From: Methylocystaceae bacterium
Lineage (GTDB): Bacteria; Pseudomonadota; Alphaproteobacteria; Rhodospirillales; Terasakiellaceae
Direction of reading: 5' to 3'
Length of the DNA stretch: 64,000 nt
Assembly (NCBI GenBank): GCA_013373205.1
Contig: JABXIG010000003.1
Location: 372,001-436,000, forward strand
Shown: in pieces, positions 1 through 9,173 of the stretch
How the letters are laid out: each line of letters opens with the position of its first letter
Numbering within the stretch: position 1 is the stretch's first letter
Notes under the pieces: model-generated
Told to the model about the DNA's origin: nothing
The model's input: only the letters and a program-made list of their open reading frames with translations
Databases searched by the model: none
Position numbers and translations under genes: made by a program

Positions 1-104
1 GAATGGCCTGGTCGCAGGCTGATAAACCGACCTGTCCAAAAGGTGGAACAGGATATGGCGTGCGTCTTTTGGATCAATTGGTTGCCGATTATTATGAAGG
101 CTAA
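1..104 (+). CDS. pepA: Leucyl aminopeptidase, C-terminal end (partial)
   Basis: The first 104 bases encode the last 33 or so residues of a protein that starts outside the window. The tail contains KGGTGYGVRLLDQLV, which matches the extreme C-terminus of M17 leucyl aminopeptidases, cytosolic two-metal enzymes that remove N-terminal residues from peptides. The catalytic core is not visible, so the call rests on this short tail and on the next gene: pepA followed by holC is a common bacterial gene pair. The stop codon is only 11 bases before the holC start, which suggests one transcript. Confidence 0.75.
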   Translation, partial: MAWSQADKPTCPKGGTGYGVRLLDQLVADYYEG

Positions 105-115
105 GGCTTAAAACT

Positions 116-565
116 GTGAGCGAGATTGCGTTTTACCACCTGACCAAATTTTCTTTGGAACAGGCTTTACCCAAATTGCTGGAAAAAACCTTGCAGGTGG
201 GAAAGCGCGCTCATGTTCAGGTCGCCAATGACGACAAGGCCGAAAAATTAACCGACACCTTGTGGACCTATCAGGCTGAGAGCTGGCTCCCCCATGGGGC
301 TAAAAAAGATGGTCATCCAGAAAAGCAACCGATCTGGATTTCACCGGAAGCGGTTAATGAAAACGGGGCGAGTTTTCTCTTTTTAACGGATGGCACGGAT
401 AACCCGGAACTGGCCAGTTTTGAACGCTGTTTTGTTGTGTTTGATGGTCGATCCGATATGGCTGTGCAAAAGGCACGTAGCCAATGGAAAACATTTAAAG
501 AAGATGGACATGACCTGACCTACTGGCAGCAAACCGATACGGGCGGTTGGGAGAAAAAGGCTTAA
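116..565 (+). CDS. holC: DNA polymerase III subunit chi
   Basis: A 149-residue protein of the HolC family. Chi is an accessory subunit of the replicative polymerase clamp loader; it binds psi and the C-terminal tail of single-stranded DNA-binding protein. The family pattern is visible: FYHL near residue 7, a central segment with WLPHG, the PIWIS strand and an FVVFDG strand in the C-terminal half. Length is normal for alphaproteobacterial HolC. The start is GTG at 116, 11 bases after the preceding pepA stop, so the two are probably cotranscribed. A hairpin with a T-run follows the stop (576-602). Confidence 0.9.
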   Translation: MSEIAFYHLTKFSLEQALPKLLEKTLQVGKRAHVQVANDDKAEKLTDTLWTYQAESWLPHGAKKDGHPEKQPIWISPEAVNENGASFLFLTDGTDNPELASFERCFVVFDGRSDMAVQKARSQWKTFKEDGHDLTYWQQTDTGGWEKKA

Positions 566-575
566 AGACCATGTG

Positions 576-602
576 CATCTGCCAAAGCAGGTGTCTTTTT
601 CT
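576..602 (+). terminator. Intrinsic terminator after holC
   Basis: A seven-base-pair stem (one G-U pair) with loop CAAA is followed by TCTTTTTC. It lies 10 bases after the holC stop. Its GCAGG stem core recurs in other hairpins of this window (616-633, 30161-30178, 49030-49047). Confidence 0.6.
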
Positions 603-605
603 TGC

Positions 606-633
606 AAAGAAAAGCTTCCTGCTTGCGCAGGAA
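606..633 (-). terminator. Intrinsic terminator after the metal-receptor gene
   Basis: TTCCTGC-TTGC-GCAGGAA forms a perfect seven-base-pair stem. On the minus strand it is followed by GCTTTTC and lies just downstream of the gene ending at 637. It stands back to back with the holC terminator. Confidence 0.55.
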
Positions 634-636
634 CGC

Positions 637-1431
637 TTAAACCCCCTTCGCAAAATCACTTAAATAACGAAGCCCGGCAATGGCCCGGCTACCATACCAA
701 GACGTCATTTCGCCATCGATGACATGCAGCTTGTCGCGTGCAATGCCATATGTATCAGCAAATTCATCAAGATGGTTTTGCTTAAACAAAAACGGCTCAG
801 ATGAAAAAAGAACCGCATCGACCTCACCCAATATTCCGTTTTCAAGATCAATCTCTGGGTAACGATTATCTGTTTGATCGGGCAATGTGATCATGTTTGC
901 CCCACGTAATGCCTGTGAAATATAGGTGTCTGGCGAGACGCTCATCCATGGGTCTTTCCAGATGAGATAGAGGACCTTTTTTTCCGGCAGATCAAAGGCG
1001 CTCATTTGTGCGTGGGTGCGCGCGGCTTGAAATTCGCTCATCAAGCGGGCTGCCTGATCGCGTCGATCAAAGATATTTCCAAGAAGTTGATATAGACTGA
1101 TATTATCAACAGGGCTTTGCGGGTGGGTGACGATAATATGAGGGATGATCGTTGCCAGTTCATCCACCAGTTCTTTGGGGTTTTCATCCACGTTAACGAT
1201 TAGGTGGGTCGCATTTAAGGCTTTCACCTTATCCATGTTGACTTGCTTGGTTCCGCCAATGCTTTGGATATGTGTGACACGTTCTTTTGGATGAATGCAA
1301 AAAGCGGTTCGCCCGACCAGTTCCTTACCAAGATCAAGATCAAAAAGAAGTTCAGTGATGCTTGGAACTAAAGAGAGAATGCGTGGCTGTGTGCTGGTTT
1401 GATGTTCTTGGCCAATGGCGTCAATAAACAT
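637..1431 (-). CDS. Helical-backbone metal receptor (BtuF/TroA-like), no signal peptide
   Basis: A 264-residue protein of the helical-backbone metal receptor fold (COG0614), the family of periplasmic binding proteins for vitamin B12 and iron chelates. The N-terminal strand-helix ILSLVPSITELLFDL (about residues 18-32), followed by LVGRT and a conserved IGGTKQVN segment, is typical. There is no signal peptide or lipobox: the strand of the first domain begins within 20 residues of the start. No permease or ATPase gene is adjacent. The ATG lies 2 bases after the stop of the upstream STAS gene, so the pair is probably one transcript. It may be a cytoplasmic ligand-binding protein rather than a transporter component. 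The ligand is unknown. Confidence 0.7.
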   Translation of the reverse strand: MFIDAIGQEHQTSTQPRILSLVPSITELLFDLDLGKELVGRTAFCIHPKERVTHIQSIGGTKQVNMDKVKALNATHLIVNVDENPKELVDELATIIPHIIVTHPQSPVDNISLYQLLGNIFDRRDQAARLMSEFQAARTHAQMSAFDLPEKKVLYLIWKDPWMSVSPDTYISQALRGANMITLPDQTDNRYPEIDLENGILGEVDAVLFSSEPFLFKQNHLDEFADTYGIARDKLHVIDGEMTSWYGSRAIAGLRYLSDFAKGV

Positions 1432-1433
1432 GT

Positions 1434-1739
1434 TTAATCGATGATCTCAAATAATTCTTCAAACTTGGACAGTTCAAACATGCGCTTGACCATAGTGTTC
1501 GCGCCTGACAAGGAAACCTTGATCCCATTTTCATTTGCTTTTTCATTCAATTCGATCAGCATGCCAAGTCCGGCTGAATCGATATATTCTAATTCGCCGA
1601 CTTCCAGAACCCATTGTTTTTGAGCGGAGTTCGGAAAATCATTTGTGATTTCCAGGAATTTGCTGCGCGAGGATGGTACGATGTTGCCGTAAAACACCAC
1701 ATGTTTTTTACCCCCCTTGTTAAGCAATGAATATTCCAT
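1434..1739 (-). CDS. STAS-domain protein (anti-sigma-factor antagonist type)
   Basis: A 101-residue single-domain STAS protein. The hallmark YIDSAGLGML is at about residues 52-61, with Ser55 in the position that is phosphorylated in SpoIIAA-type antagonists. Such proteins work in partner-switching pathways with a kinase/anti-sigma protein and a phosphatase; neither is in this window. It starts with ATG after a purine-rich AGAAGGGG. It is the first gene of a pair with the metal-receptor protein (2-base gap) and is divergent from upp. Family is sure from sequence; the regulated process is unknown. Confidence 0.85.
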   Translation of the reverse strand: MEYSLLNKGGKKHVVFYGNIVPSSRSKFLEITNDFPNSAQKQWVLEVGELEYIDSAGLGMLIELNEKANENGIKVSLSGANTMVKRMFELSKFEELFEIID

Positions 1740-1803
1740 ACAGTCCCCCTTCTTTTTTACTTTATTAAGTTTAGTAAGGTTAATTTATGTCATATGCAAT
1801 GAA

Positions 1804-1832
1804 TTGCAATGAGTTATTACTGGTGCTATGAA
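1804..1832 (+). promoter_or_regulatory. Candidate sigma-70-type promoter for upp
   Basis: TTGCAA (1804-1809) and TATGAA (1827-1832) are separated by 17 bases. Transcription would start near 1839, about 30 bases before the upp ATG. The call is from pattern only. Confidence 0.45.
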
Positions 1833-1868
1833 AGAAAAATATTTTGACCAAGCAGACAGGTTCTTTCC

Positions 1869-2522
1869 ATGTTTAAGCATCCCGATTTCAGCAATCTTTT
1901 CGTCGTCAATCATCCTTTGATCCAGCACAAACTGACCCATATGCGTAATAAGAAAACTTCGACCAAGACTTTTAGAGCCTTGTTGATCGAGATTTCCATG
2001 CTGATGGGCTATGAACTGACGCGTGATTTGCCGCTGACAGAAGAACAAATCGACACCCCTGTGGTCCATATGCCGGATGCACCGGTGTTGGAAGGGCGTA
2101 AAGTCGCGATTGTACCGATCTTACGCGCAGGTCAGGGCATGTCTGATGGTTTGTTGCAATTAATGCCGTCTGCACGGGTTGGCCATGTGGGTTTGTACCG
2201 TGATCCTGAAACAAAAAAGCCAGTTGAATATCTGGTGAAATTGCCCGAGGTGGAGGGTCGTACCTTTATTCTATGCGATCCGATGTTGGCAACGGGCCAT
2301 TCTGCGGCTTATGCAGTGGACGTTTTGAATAAAGCAGGTGTCACGGATAAAGATATCCGCCTGTTGGTTCTGGTTGCTGCGCCGGAAGGGATGGACGTTT
2401 TTCAAAAGCAGCACCCGGATGTGCAGGTGTATACGGCCTCATTAGATAGTCACTTAAATGAAAAAGCTTATATCGTTCCCGGCTTGGGGGATGCGGGGGA
2501 CCGCTTGTTTGGTACCCTGTAA
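1869..2522 (+). CDS. upp: Uracil phosphoribosyltransferase
   Basis: A 217-residue enzyme of normal family length that converts uracil and PRPP to UMP (pyrimidine salvage, cytoplasm). The PRPP loop is [11 protein letters not shown] (residues 136-146); most family members have a second glycine where this one has His144. The uracil-binding C-terminal segment [14 protein letters not shown] is intact. The N-terminal [16 protein letters not shown] segment is also typical. It is convergent with the uracil/xanthine permease gene across a shared terminator, so uptake and salvage of uracil are encoded side by side. Confidence 0.97.
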   Translation: MFKHPDFSNLFVVNHPLIQHKLTHMRNKKTSTKTFRALLIEISMLMGYELTRDLPLTEEQIDTPVVHMPDAPVLEGRKVAIVPILRAGQGMSDGLLQLMPSARVGHVGLYRDPETKKPVEYLVKLPEVEGRTFILCDPMLATGHSAAYAVDVLNKAGVTDKDIRLLVLVAAPEGMDVFQKQHPDVQVYTASLDSHLNEKAYIVPGLGDAGDRLFGTL

Positions 2523-2540
2523 AAAGCAGAGTCAGAATAT

Positions 2541-2585
2541 AAAAAAGGCGCTTTGGAAATAATCCAAAGCGCCTTTTCTTTTTAT
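2541..2585. terminator. Bidirectional terminator between upp and uraA
   Basis: A 13-base-pair stem (2545-2557 with 2563-2575, core GGCGCTTTGGA) with loop AATAA has an A-run before it and a T-run after it. It can therefore end both convergent transcripts. Confidence 0.85.
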
Positions 2586-2601
2586 ATCTGGATAGATGCT
2601 T

Positions 2602-3918
2602 TTATTCCGCCGGGTCTTCTTGTGTGAAGATGGACCCACCGGCTTCGGCAGCATCGCGGCCCGGCAGGATCGCGTTCAGGATCAGGCCAACGATAGTCGC
2701 AAGGGCCATGCCTGCGATTTTAAAATCGCCAGAGAATTGAATGAAGGCCCCGCCAATCCCGATGACCAGAATGACCGAAGAAATGATCAGGTTGCGTTTC
2801 ATGCCAAAATCAACGCGACGGTCAATCAGCATGCGCAGACCACTGGAGGCAATCACACCAAACAGCAAAATTGCCACCCCACCCATAACCGGGACAGGAA
2901 TGGTCTGGATCAAGGCACTGACAGTTCCCATAAAGCCAAAGAGAACGGCAATACAAGCAGCCCCGCCCACAACAAAGACGGACATGACACGGGTAATCGC
3001 GATAACGCCAATGTTTTCGCCGTAAGTGGTGTTAGGTGGGCCACCGATAAAGGCTGCGAGAATGGTCGCCAGACCGTCTCCCAGCAGGGAGCGATGTAGG
3101 CCGGGCTCTTCAAGGAAGTTACGCCCTGTCACTTTGGAAAGGACCATTTGGTCACCGATATGTTCCGCAATCGTCACAAATGCTACAGGCGCGATCAGGG
3201 CGATGGCGGTCATGGTCAGCACAGACCCTTCAGCGACAAAGGCAAAAGTGAAGTCCGGCATGACGAACAAGGGGGCTTCGGCCACTTTTGAAAAATCAAT
3301 CAGGCCCAAGGACAGGCTGATGATATAACCTGCGACAATCCCAAACAGGATCGGCACAAGGGCAAAGACACCGCGCATAAAGACGGAACACAGAATCGTG
3401 ACTAGCAAGGTTGCAAGCGCAATTCCGAAATGAAGCGTGCTATATTGACCTGTTGCCGGATCATTCATCGCCATATTAATCGCAACCGATGCCAGACCAA
3501 GGCCAATGACCATAATGACCGGACCAACAACAACAGGCGGTAACAGGCGCATCAGCCATTTAACGCCAAAGAAGTGGATTAAGATGGAAACAACCACATA
3601 GACCAGACCAGCAGAAATACAACCCACCAAAGCACCAGCTGCACCGATCCCTTCGATCTGAGAAGCAGCAATGATCGGGCCGATGAAGGCAAAGCTGGAC
3701 CCCAGATAGGCCGGGATTTTTCCGCGGGTACAAATGATGTAAAGCAAGGTACCAAGACCACTACTGACCAAGGCAACGGATGGGTTCAACCCGGTCAGGA
3801 ACGGGACAAGGATGGTGGCGCCAAACATGGCAAAAAGGTGTTGGGCGCTTAGGATAATCCACAGACCCGGATTGGGTCGTTCGTGAACATCCAGAACAAT
3901 GTGATGATCTTGGCTCAT
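2602..3918 (-). CDS. uraA: Uracil/xanthine permease, NCS2 family
   Basis: A 438-residue inner-membrane transporter of the nucleobase:cation symporter-2 family. QHLFAMFGATILVPFLTG near residue 27 is the usual N-terminal signature of UraA-type uracil permeases, and about 12-14 hydrophobic segments follow. The conserved AEHIGDQ motif (about residue 250) and the GPPNTTYGENIG segment carry the nucleobase-binding glutamate residues in UraA. The neighbouring upp gene argues for uracil as substrate, although xanthine cannot be excluded from sequence alone. Confidence 0.9.
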   Translation of the reverse strand: MSQDHHIVLDVHERPNPGLWIILSAQHLFAMFGATILVPFLTGLNPSVALVSSGLGTLLYIICTRGKIPAYLGSSFAFIGPIIAASQIEGIGAAGALVGCISAGLVYVVVSILIHFFGVKWLMRLLPPVVVGPVIMVIGLGLASVAINMAMNDPATGQYSTLHFGIALATLLVTILCSVFMRGVFALVPILFGIVAGYIISLSLGLIDFSKVAEAPLFVMPDFTFAFVAEGSVLTMTAIALIAPVAFVTIAEHIGDQMVLSKVTGRNFLEEPGLHRSLLGDGLATILAAFIGGPPNTTYGENIGVIAITRVMSVFVVGGAACIAVLFGFMGTVSALIQTIPVPVMGGVAILLFGVIASSGLRMLIDRRVDFGMKRNLIISSVILVIGIGGAFIQFSGDFKIAGMALATIVGLILNAILPGRDAAEAGGSIFTQEDPAE

Positions 3919-4075
3919 CTTCTCTCTCAGAAATTAAACAAAACAGGGACGGATTTAGTCATAAAATTGACCAAGAGGTTAAAATTTTGTGCAGCGCAAG
4001 TAAATAGAGAAGTTCATACCCTCTTGAAAAGATGTAAACTTGTCACAACATGACGCTGATGAAGGGGAGGTAATT

Positions 4076-4765
4076 ATGCACTATGCGATTATAGGTCTGG
4101 GAATTTTGTTTTTTATGACTTCTGCATGGGCTCAAGAGGCCCCCAATGACCCAATGTTGCGTGCAGATGGCTGGTTGGAATTAAAGTTTGACGGCAAGAC
4201 ACCTAACCAGTTTGCAGCGCAAAGTGATGGGGCTATTTTGGTGGTGAGCGATAAAAGTGTCTCCCTTCTTTATAAACCGCTTGAGGTCAATCTCGAGCAT
4301 ACACCAAAACTGAGATGGTCGTGGAAGGTGGATCGAACGGTTCCTGCAACTGATCTTAGCACCAAGGGGCGGGATGACCGAAGTCTTGCGATTTATGTCA
4401 GTTTCCCTTTTGATTATGAACGTGCCGGCTTTTGGGAACGGTTTATCCGCGATATCGTGGTGGCCTTTAAAGGCGAAGACACACCGGGTCGGGTGATCTC
4501 TTATGTTTGGGGCGGAAATTACCCACAAGGCAGTGTGATTGAAAGCCCGTATCTGAAATCTGCTGGCGCGTTGATTGCGCTGAAACAGGCTACAAGTACT
4601 ACGGGACAATGGATGGATGAAACTGTTGATATCGCCAAGGATTATGAACGTATCTTTGGCGAACCGCCTAACCAGCCTTATCAGATTGCCATCTCGGCAG
4701 ACAGTGATGATACCGAAAAGAAAACGATTGGATGGGTAAAAGATATTCGGTTTATTAAGAATTAG
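4076..4765 (+). CDS. DUF3047-family exported protein
   Basis: A protein of about 229 residues with a clear signal peptide (hydrophobic run IIGLGILFFMTSAWA, cleavage before QEAP). I chose the ATG at 4076 rather than the upstream one at 4040 because GGGGAGG lies just before it and it puts the signal peptide at the N-terminus. The mature part matches DUF3047: LRWSWKVD, DDRSLAIYVSF and a late YVWGGNYPQGSV segment. The function of DUF3047 is not established; it is probably a periplasmic beta-rich protein. The stop overlaps the stop of the convergent histidine kinase gene by 3 bases. Confidence 0.85.
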   Translation: MHYAIIGLGILFFMTSAWAQEAPNDPMLRADGWLELKFDGKTPNQFAAQSDGAILVVSDKSVSLLYKPLEVNLEHTPKLRWSWKVDRTVPATDLSTKGRDDRSLAIYVSFPFDYERAGFWERFIRDIVVAFKGEDTPGRVISYVWGGNYPQGSVIESPYLKSAGALIALKQATSTTGQWMDETVDIAKDYERIFGEPPNQPYQIAISADSDDTEKKTIGWVKDIRFIKN

Positions 4766-6504
4766 ATGGACTGTTTTAGGTCAATCCAGAAGGTACTGCC
4801 TTTATTGACCTTGCTTTCAAAACCGATGCGCCCGCCCATTTCTTGGATCAGGTGGCGTGAAATTGTAAGGCCGATACCTGCACCTTCGATATGGCTGTTT
4901 TCAAGGCCTAAACGTTCAAACGGTTCAAATAGTTTTTCCTGTAAGGATGGTTTGATGCCACTGCCTGTATCGCTGATGGAAATACGGATATAGCCATCTG
5001 TGGTGATCTTGGGGATCACTGAAATGCTTCCATTTTCTCTGTTGTATTTGACGGCATTGGACAGCAGGTTTAACAACACCTGTTTCACACGGGTTGCATC
5101 CATATGGGCAATCAGGGGCTGCACTGACTTGTGAAAGCTGTCAATGGTGATGTTTTTTTCTTTGCGGCGGCTTTCAACCATATGCAGACATTCTTCGATA
5201 CATTGGGCCACATCACCATTGTCCATCTCTATCTGTAGCTTTCCGCTTTCGATTTGGGAAAGATCGAGCACTTTTTCAATCAAGCTTAACAGATATTCGC
5301 CGCTTTGCTGAATATGGCGGACATAATTCTGCTGTGTTTCGTTTAGCTTGTTTTTGTCATAGCTACCAAGCAGCTGACTAAATCCGAGGATAGCATTTAG
5401 GGGCGTTCTTAATTCATGGCTCATCTGTGACATGAAAGCGGTATGAGTCTCGTTGGCTTTTTGCGAGAGCATGATTTCATGGCGCAATTGTTCTTCCAGC
5501 CTGACATGGTTGCCGATTTCGCTATTGAGCGCGGCGATATTGACTTCCCGGACGACCAGAAAAGATAAAATGCTTAAAATCAGAATTGATAGGGTCGCAA
5601 GTGCTATGGTGCTGTTGCGATAAAGGATATTCTCTTTTTCAATATCCTGTGTTGCAACGGAAAGCATCGTGATTAGCCCAAAGTTTTTGATTGCGTTATA
5701 ATGCCAATAATGCTCGGTCCCATCAACGAGACTAGTCTGTGCGAAGCTGCCAGATGGAGATTGCTCAAGTGCCTGCCACACTTTGGATTTAGATAGATCC
5801 TGTCCAATTCCGCTAAAACCTTCTTTGGACTTATGAAAACGAATAATTTTGTCCGTGCCAAGCAAAGTCGTCGTACTATTTTCACCAATCTGTGTGATAT
5901 TTAAAAATTGCGTGATTTGTTTCTCATGAATGGCTGCAAAGAGAATGCCTAAAAACTTATTGTCTGGCGTGACAATCGGTCGGACCAACCGTACGGTCAC
6001 CAATCCAGTGGAACGCCCCTTCTTCGCTTTTGAAATGTAAGGTGTATCTTCTAGGAAATGTTTGTGCTGGAAACGAAAATAGTCACGGTCAAGGGCATGA
6101 GCACCCGGTTTTAAATCTGTTTCTTCAAGACCGGATGAGATCAGGATGGGGACAGCCTGTTTGTCCATGATGGTTATATGAGACAGGATTTCGGTGTTAG
6201 GCGGAATATCGTGCATATAACGCCGTACATCTTCCAGATTTTGCGATTGTAAAAAGATTTTACGCACGGTTTTAATATAATCATCAGCATAGCGGGTCGT
6301 GTCGCTGATGTGGCGATTAAAAAAGGCCGATGCCTGTTTTGCCTGCCCCTGAATCTGCGTAAATGTCTTTTCCCTGTTATTTTCCAGCAGCCAGAGTGTT
6401 AAGCTGATAATCACGCAGACGAGCACGGCCCAAATGCTGAAAACCAGCGTTCGAGATATTCCCTTTTTAGGGGTGAGTTCCACTTGTGTGAATGAAATAG
6501 ACAT
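4762..6504 (-). CDS. Membrane sensor histidine kinase with periplasmic sensor domain
   Basis: A 580-residue kinase. Segments in order: transmembrane helix at about 19-40, an extracytoplasmic double-Cache/PDC-like domain (about 45-295, including DRDYFRF near 139 and a later GILFAAIHE strand), a second transmembrane helix at about 299-318, a short coiled linker, HisKA with MSHELRTPLNAILGF (phosphoacceptor His363), and a HATPase domain with N-box NLLSNAVKYN and DTGSGI. There is no receiver domain and no response regulator next to it, so it is an orphan kinase. PDC domains bind small organic ligands in general; the ligand here is unknown. Confidence 0.9.
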   Translation of the reverse strand: MSISFTQVELTPKKGISRTLVFSIWAVLVCVIISLTLWLLENNREKTFTQIQGQAKQASAFFNRHISDTTRYADDYIKTVRKIFLQSQNLEDVRRYMHDIPPNTEILSHITIMDKQAVPILISSGLEETDLKPGAHALDRDYFRFQHKHFLEDTPYISKAKKGRSTGLVTVRLVRPIVTPDNKFLGILFAAIHEKQITQFLNITQIGENSTTTLLGTDKIIRFHKSKEGFSGIGQDLSKSKVWQALEQSPSGSFAQTSLVDGTEHYWHYNAIKNFGLITMLSVATQDIEKENILYRNSTIALATLSILILSILSFLVVREVNIAALNSEIGNHVRLEEQLRHEIMLSQKANETHTAFMSQMSHELRTPLNAILGFSQLLGSYDKNKLNETQQNYVRHIQQSGEYLLSLIEKVLDLSQIESGKLQIEMDNGDVAQCIEECLHMVESRRKEKNITIDSFHKSVQPLIAHMDATRVKQVLLNLLSNAVKYNRENGSISVIPKITTDGYIRISISDTGSGIKPSLQEKLFEPFERLGLENSHIEGAGIGLTISRHLIQEMGGRIGFESKVNKGSTFWIDLKQSI

Positions 6505-6559
6505 TAATTTTTCATTTATTAAACGAGTGGTTTACTATGCGTAGATAACGATTAATAAA

Positions 6560-8437
6560 TCAAGCTTCTTCCAACATTTCTGCCGCTTCTAGCCAAGCTA
6601 TTTCAGCTTCTTCCAGCTTATTGTTGATCTCCCCGAGTTTAATCTGCAAATCCTGCAACTTGTCTGACGGGCCTTCGTAAATTTTCGGGTCTGCCATTTT
6701 GGCTTCCAGCTTTTCTTTTTCAGCTGTTAGTTTTTCGACCTGTTTTTCAGCCTCTTTTGCGGCCTTTCTCAAGGGGGCTTGGGCGGCACGTTGGGCGGCG
6801 CGGTCCTGGCGACTGGCTTTTTTCTGGTTGGTCTGGCTGCTATTGGAATCCACATTGTTTTTTTTGTCGCTCTTGCGGCTTTCAATCAATTGACGTTTAT
6901 ATTCTTCCAGATCCCCTTCAAAAGATTTGCAGCACCCATTTTCAACAATCCACAAACGATCACAGGTCAGTTCCAGCAAGTGCGGGTCGTGGCTGACCAT
7001 GACAACGGCACCATCATAGGTATTGATGGCTTGAACCAAGGCTTCGCGGCTATCCACATCCAAGTGGTTGGTCGGTTCATCCAAGAACATCAGATGCGGG
7101 GCTTCATAGCTCATGAGTGCAAATAAAAGCCGGGCTTTTTCGCCCCCGGAAAGTTTTTCGATTTTATTGTCGGCCTTGTCGCCTTCAAAACCAAAGCGAC
7201 CCAGTTGGGCGCGCACTTTCGATTCGATTGCATCCGGCATCAGCGCTGCCATATGGTCATAAGGTGTTTTTTGCACATTCAGTTCATCTGTCTGATGCTG
7301 GGCGAAATAGCCGACTTTTAGCTTGGATGATTTATTGACCTTACCTTCCAGCGGCGCAAGGCGGGAAGATAACAGCTTGATTAGGGTGGATTTACCGTTA
7401 CCGTTAGCCCCTAACAAAGCAATCCGGTCATCCATATCAATACGCAAGGACAGGTTTTTCAGGATCGGTTTACCTTCTTCATAACCGACCGAGGTTTCTT
7501 CCATGGAAACCAGCGGGGACGACAGAGGTTCGGGGTCGGGGAAGTTAAAGGAATAGGTCTTTTCTTCCATCACAGATGCAATGGGTTCCATGCGTTCTAG
7601 CATCTTCAAGCGGCTTTGGGCTTGTTTTGCCTTACTGGCTTTGGCGCGGAAACGGTCCACAAAGCTTTGCAGGTGTTTGCGCTGGGCCAATTGTTTGGAC
7701 TGGGCCTTGGCTTGCAGTTCCAGCTTTTCACGCCGTGTTTTCTCAAAGGTGTCGTAATTGCCGCCGTAGCGGGTGAGCTTGCAATGTTCCAGATGGATGA
7801 TTTCATCAACCACATTATTTAATAGGGTGCGTTCGTGGCTAATAACCAGAATCGTACCTTGATAGCGTTTTAAGTAATCCTCCAGCCACATCACTGCTTC
7901 CAGATCCAGGTGGTTGGTCGGCTCATCCAGCAGTAACAGGTCTGGGCTGGCAAAAAGCGCAGCGGCCAAGGCCACACGCATCTGCCAACCGCCTGAAAAA
8001 TCTGAACAGGGGCGTTGCTGCGCTTCATGATCAAATCCAAGGCCGCCCAGAATAGTGGCCGCACGGGCTTCGGCTGTATGGGCATCAATATCGGCCAAAC
8101 GGGCGTGGATTTCACCAATGCGATTGGGATCGGTTGCGGTTTCGGCCTCTTGTAAAAGCGCATCACGTTCCAGATCGGCTTTAAGAACGGTTTCCAAAAG
8201 GGTGTCGCTGCCCGTCGGGGCTTCCTGGGCGACTCGTCCCACGCGGGCGCGTTTTTGCACCGTGAGGCTGCCATCATCGGGGCTGACTTCTTCAAGGATC
8301 AATTTAAACAGGGTAGACTTGCCTGTGCCGTTTTTGCCCACAAGTCCTACTTTATGCCCGGCGGGCACCACGACGGTGGCCTGCTCAAACAATATACGCC
8401 CGCCAATGCGGTATGTCAGATCATTGATATGTAACAT
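6560..8437 (-). CDS. ABC-F family ATPase (translation-factor type, YheS/Uup-like)
   Basis: A 625-residue protein with two ABC ATPase domains and no membrane segments. First domain: Walker A GKNGTGKST (residues 35-43), signature SGGWQ, Walker B LLLLDEPTNHLD. Second domain: GANGNGKST, LSGGEKARL and MFLDEPTNHLD. Between them is the charged interdomain linker typical of ABC-F proteins, and the last 90 residues form a charged coiled coil as in the Uup/YheS branches. Known ABC-F proteins bind the ribosomal E site and relieve stalled translation. Which subfamily it belongs to cannot be settled by eye. It is divergent from ndk. Confidence 0.9.
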   Translation of the reverse strand: MLHINDLTYRIGGRILFEQATVVVPAGHKVGLVGKNGTGKSTLFKLILEEVSPDDGSLTVQKRARVGRVAQEAPTGSDTLLETVLKADLERDALLQEAETATDPNRIGEIHARLADIDAHTAEARAATILGGLGFDHEAQQRPCSDFSGGWQMRVALAAALFASPDLLLLDEPTNHLDLEAVMWLEDYLKRYQGTILVISHERTLLNNVVDEIIHLEHCKLTRYGGNYDTFEKTRREKLELQAKAQSKQLAQRKHLQSFVDRFRAKASKAKQAQSRLKMLERMEPIASVMEEKTYSFNFPDPEPLSSPLVSMEETSVGYEEGKPILKNLSLRIDMDDRIALLGANGNGKSTLIKLLSSRLAPLEGKVNKSSKLKVGYFAQHQTDELNVQKTPYDHMAALMPDAIESKVRAQLGRFGFEGDKADNKIEKLSGGEKARLLFALMSYEAPHLMFLDEPTNHLDVDSREALVQAINTYDGAVVMVSHDPHLLELTCDRLWIVENGCCKSFEGDLEEYKRQLIESRKSDKKNNVDSNSSQTNQKKASRQDRAAQRAAQAPLRKAAKEAEKQVEKLTAEKEKLEAKMADPKIYEGPSDKLQDLQIKLGEINNKLEEAEIAWLEAAEMLEEA

Positions 8438-8501
8438 AGGGCGCTAAATAGCATATTTTGGCGGCTTTTCACCATGAAAGTTGAATTTAATAATTGTGCA
8501 G

Positions 8502-8530
8502 TTGCAAAATTTGTTTCCACGCTGTATAAG
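8502..8530 (+). promoter_or_regulatory. Candidate sigma-70-type promoter for ndk
   Basis: TTGCAA (8502-8507), a 17-base spacer and TATAAG (8525-8530) give a start near 8537 and a leader of about 67 bases before the ndk ATG. The -35 hexamer is the same as in the upp promoter candidate. Confidence 0.55.
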
Positions 8531-8603
8531 GCGCGCACTTTTGTCTCTAGGCATGGCGCTTAGGGGCTTCACAGAGATTTTTATTAAAAGGGGTTTCCCT
8601 GTT

Positions 8604-9026
8604 ATGGCTATCGAACAAACACTGTCTATCATCAAGCCGGACGCAACACGTCGTAACTTGACTGGTCAAATCATCGCACGTTTTGAAGAAAAAGGCCTGC
8701 GCGTCGTTGCTTCTAAACGCATCCACCTGACAAAGAAACAAGCTGAAGGCTTCTACGCTGTTCACGCTGAACGTTCTTTCTTCGGTGAATTGGTTGACTA
8801 CATGATCTCCGAACCTGTTGTTGTACAAGTTCTGGAAGGCGAAAACGCCATCCTCGCAAACCGCGAAATCATGGGCGCAACAAACCCGGCAAACGCTGAA
8901 GAAGGCACAATCCGTAAAGATTTCGCCATCGACGTTCAAGAAAACTCCGTACACGGTTCTGACGCACCAGAAACCGCAGCAGAAGAAATCGCTTACTTCT
9001 TCTCTAAATGCGAACTGGTCGGCTAA
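8604..9026 (+). CDS. ndk: Nucleoside diphosphate kinase
   Basis: A 140-residue enzyme that transfers the gamma phosphate of ATP to NDPs. It is full length: [14 protein letters not shown] at the N-terminus, the Kpn loop region, and the active-site ENSVHGSDA with His117, the residue that carries the phosphate. The start at 8604 is preferred over the in-frame ATG at 8481 because it gives the family length and has AAAAGGGG before it. Codon use is strongly restricted (GCA, CGT, AAA, GAA), as expected for a highly expressed gene. It is monocistronic with its own promoter and terminator. Confidence 0.98.
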   Translation: MAIEQTLSIIKPDATRRNLTGQIIARFEEKGLRVVASKRIHLTKKQAEGFYAVHAERSFFGELVDYMISEPVVVQVLEGENAILANREIMGATNPANAEEGTIRKDFAIDVQENSVHGSDAPETAAEEIAYFFSKCELVG

Positions 9027-9056
9027 TCTGACATTTCAGATAACCGTTAAAGTTAG

Positions 9057-9096
9057 AAACGGCGCTTCTCACACAGGGGAGGCGCCGTTTTTTGTT
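9057..9096 (+). terminator. Intrinsic terminator after ndk
   Basis: AAACGGCGC (9057-9065) pairs with GCGCCGTTT (9082-9090) and runs into a T-tract. It is 30 bases after the ndk stop. Confidence 0.85.
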
Positions 9097-9173
9097 TCTT
9101 TTCACAATAACAAGCTGTCATGGCGCACCTGTTGCGCCATAATGGGGAAGGGCAAGGAAATGGAGTTTAATCC

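Noticed and set aside
4040-4075. Upstream ATG for the DUF3047 gene
   Set aside because: It would put 12 hydrophilic residues before the signal peptide and lacks the GGGGAGG site that stands before 4076.
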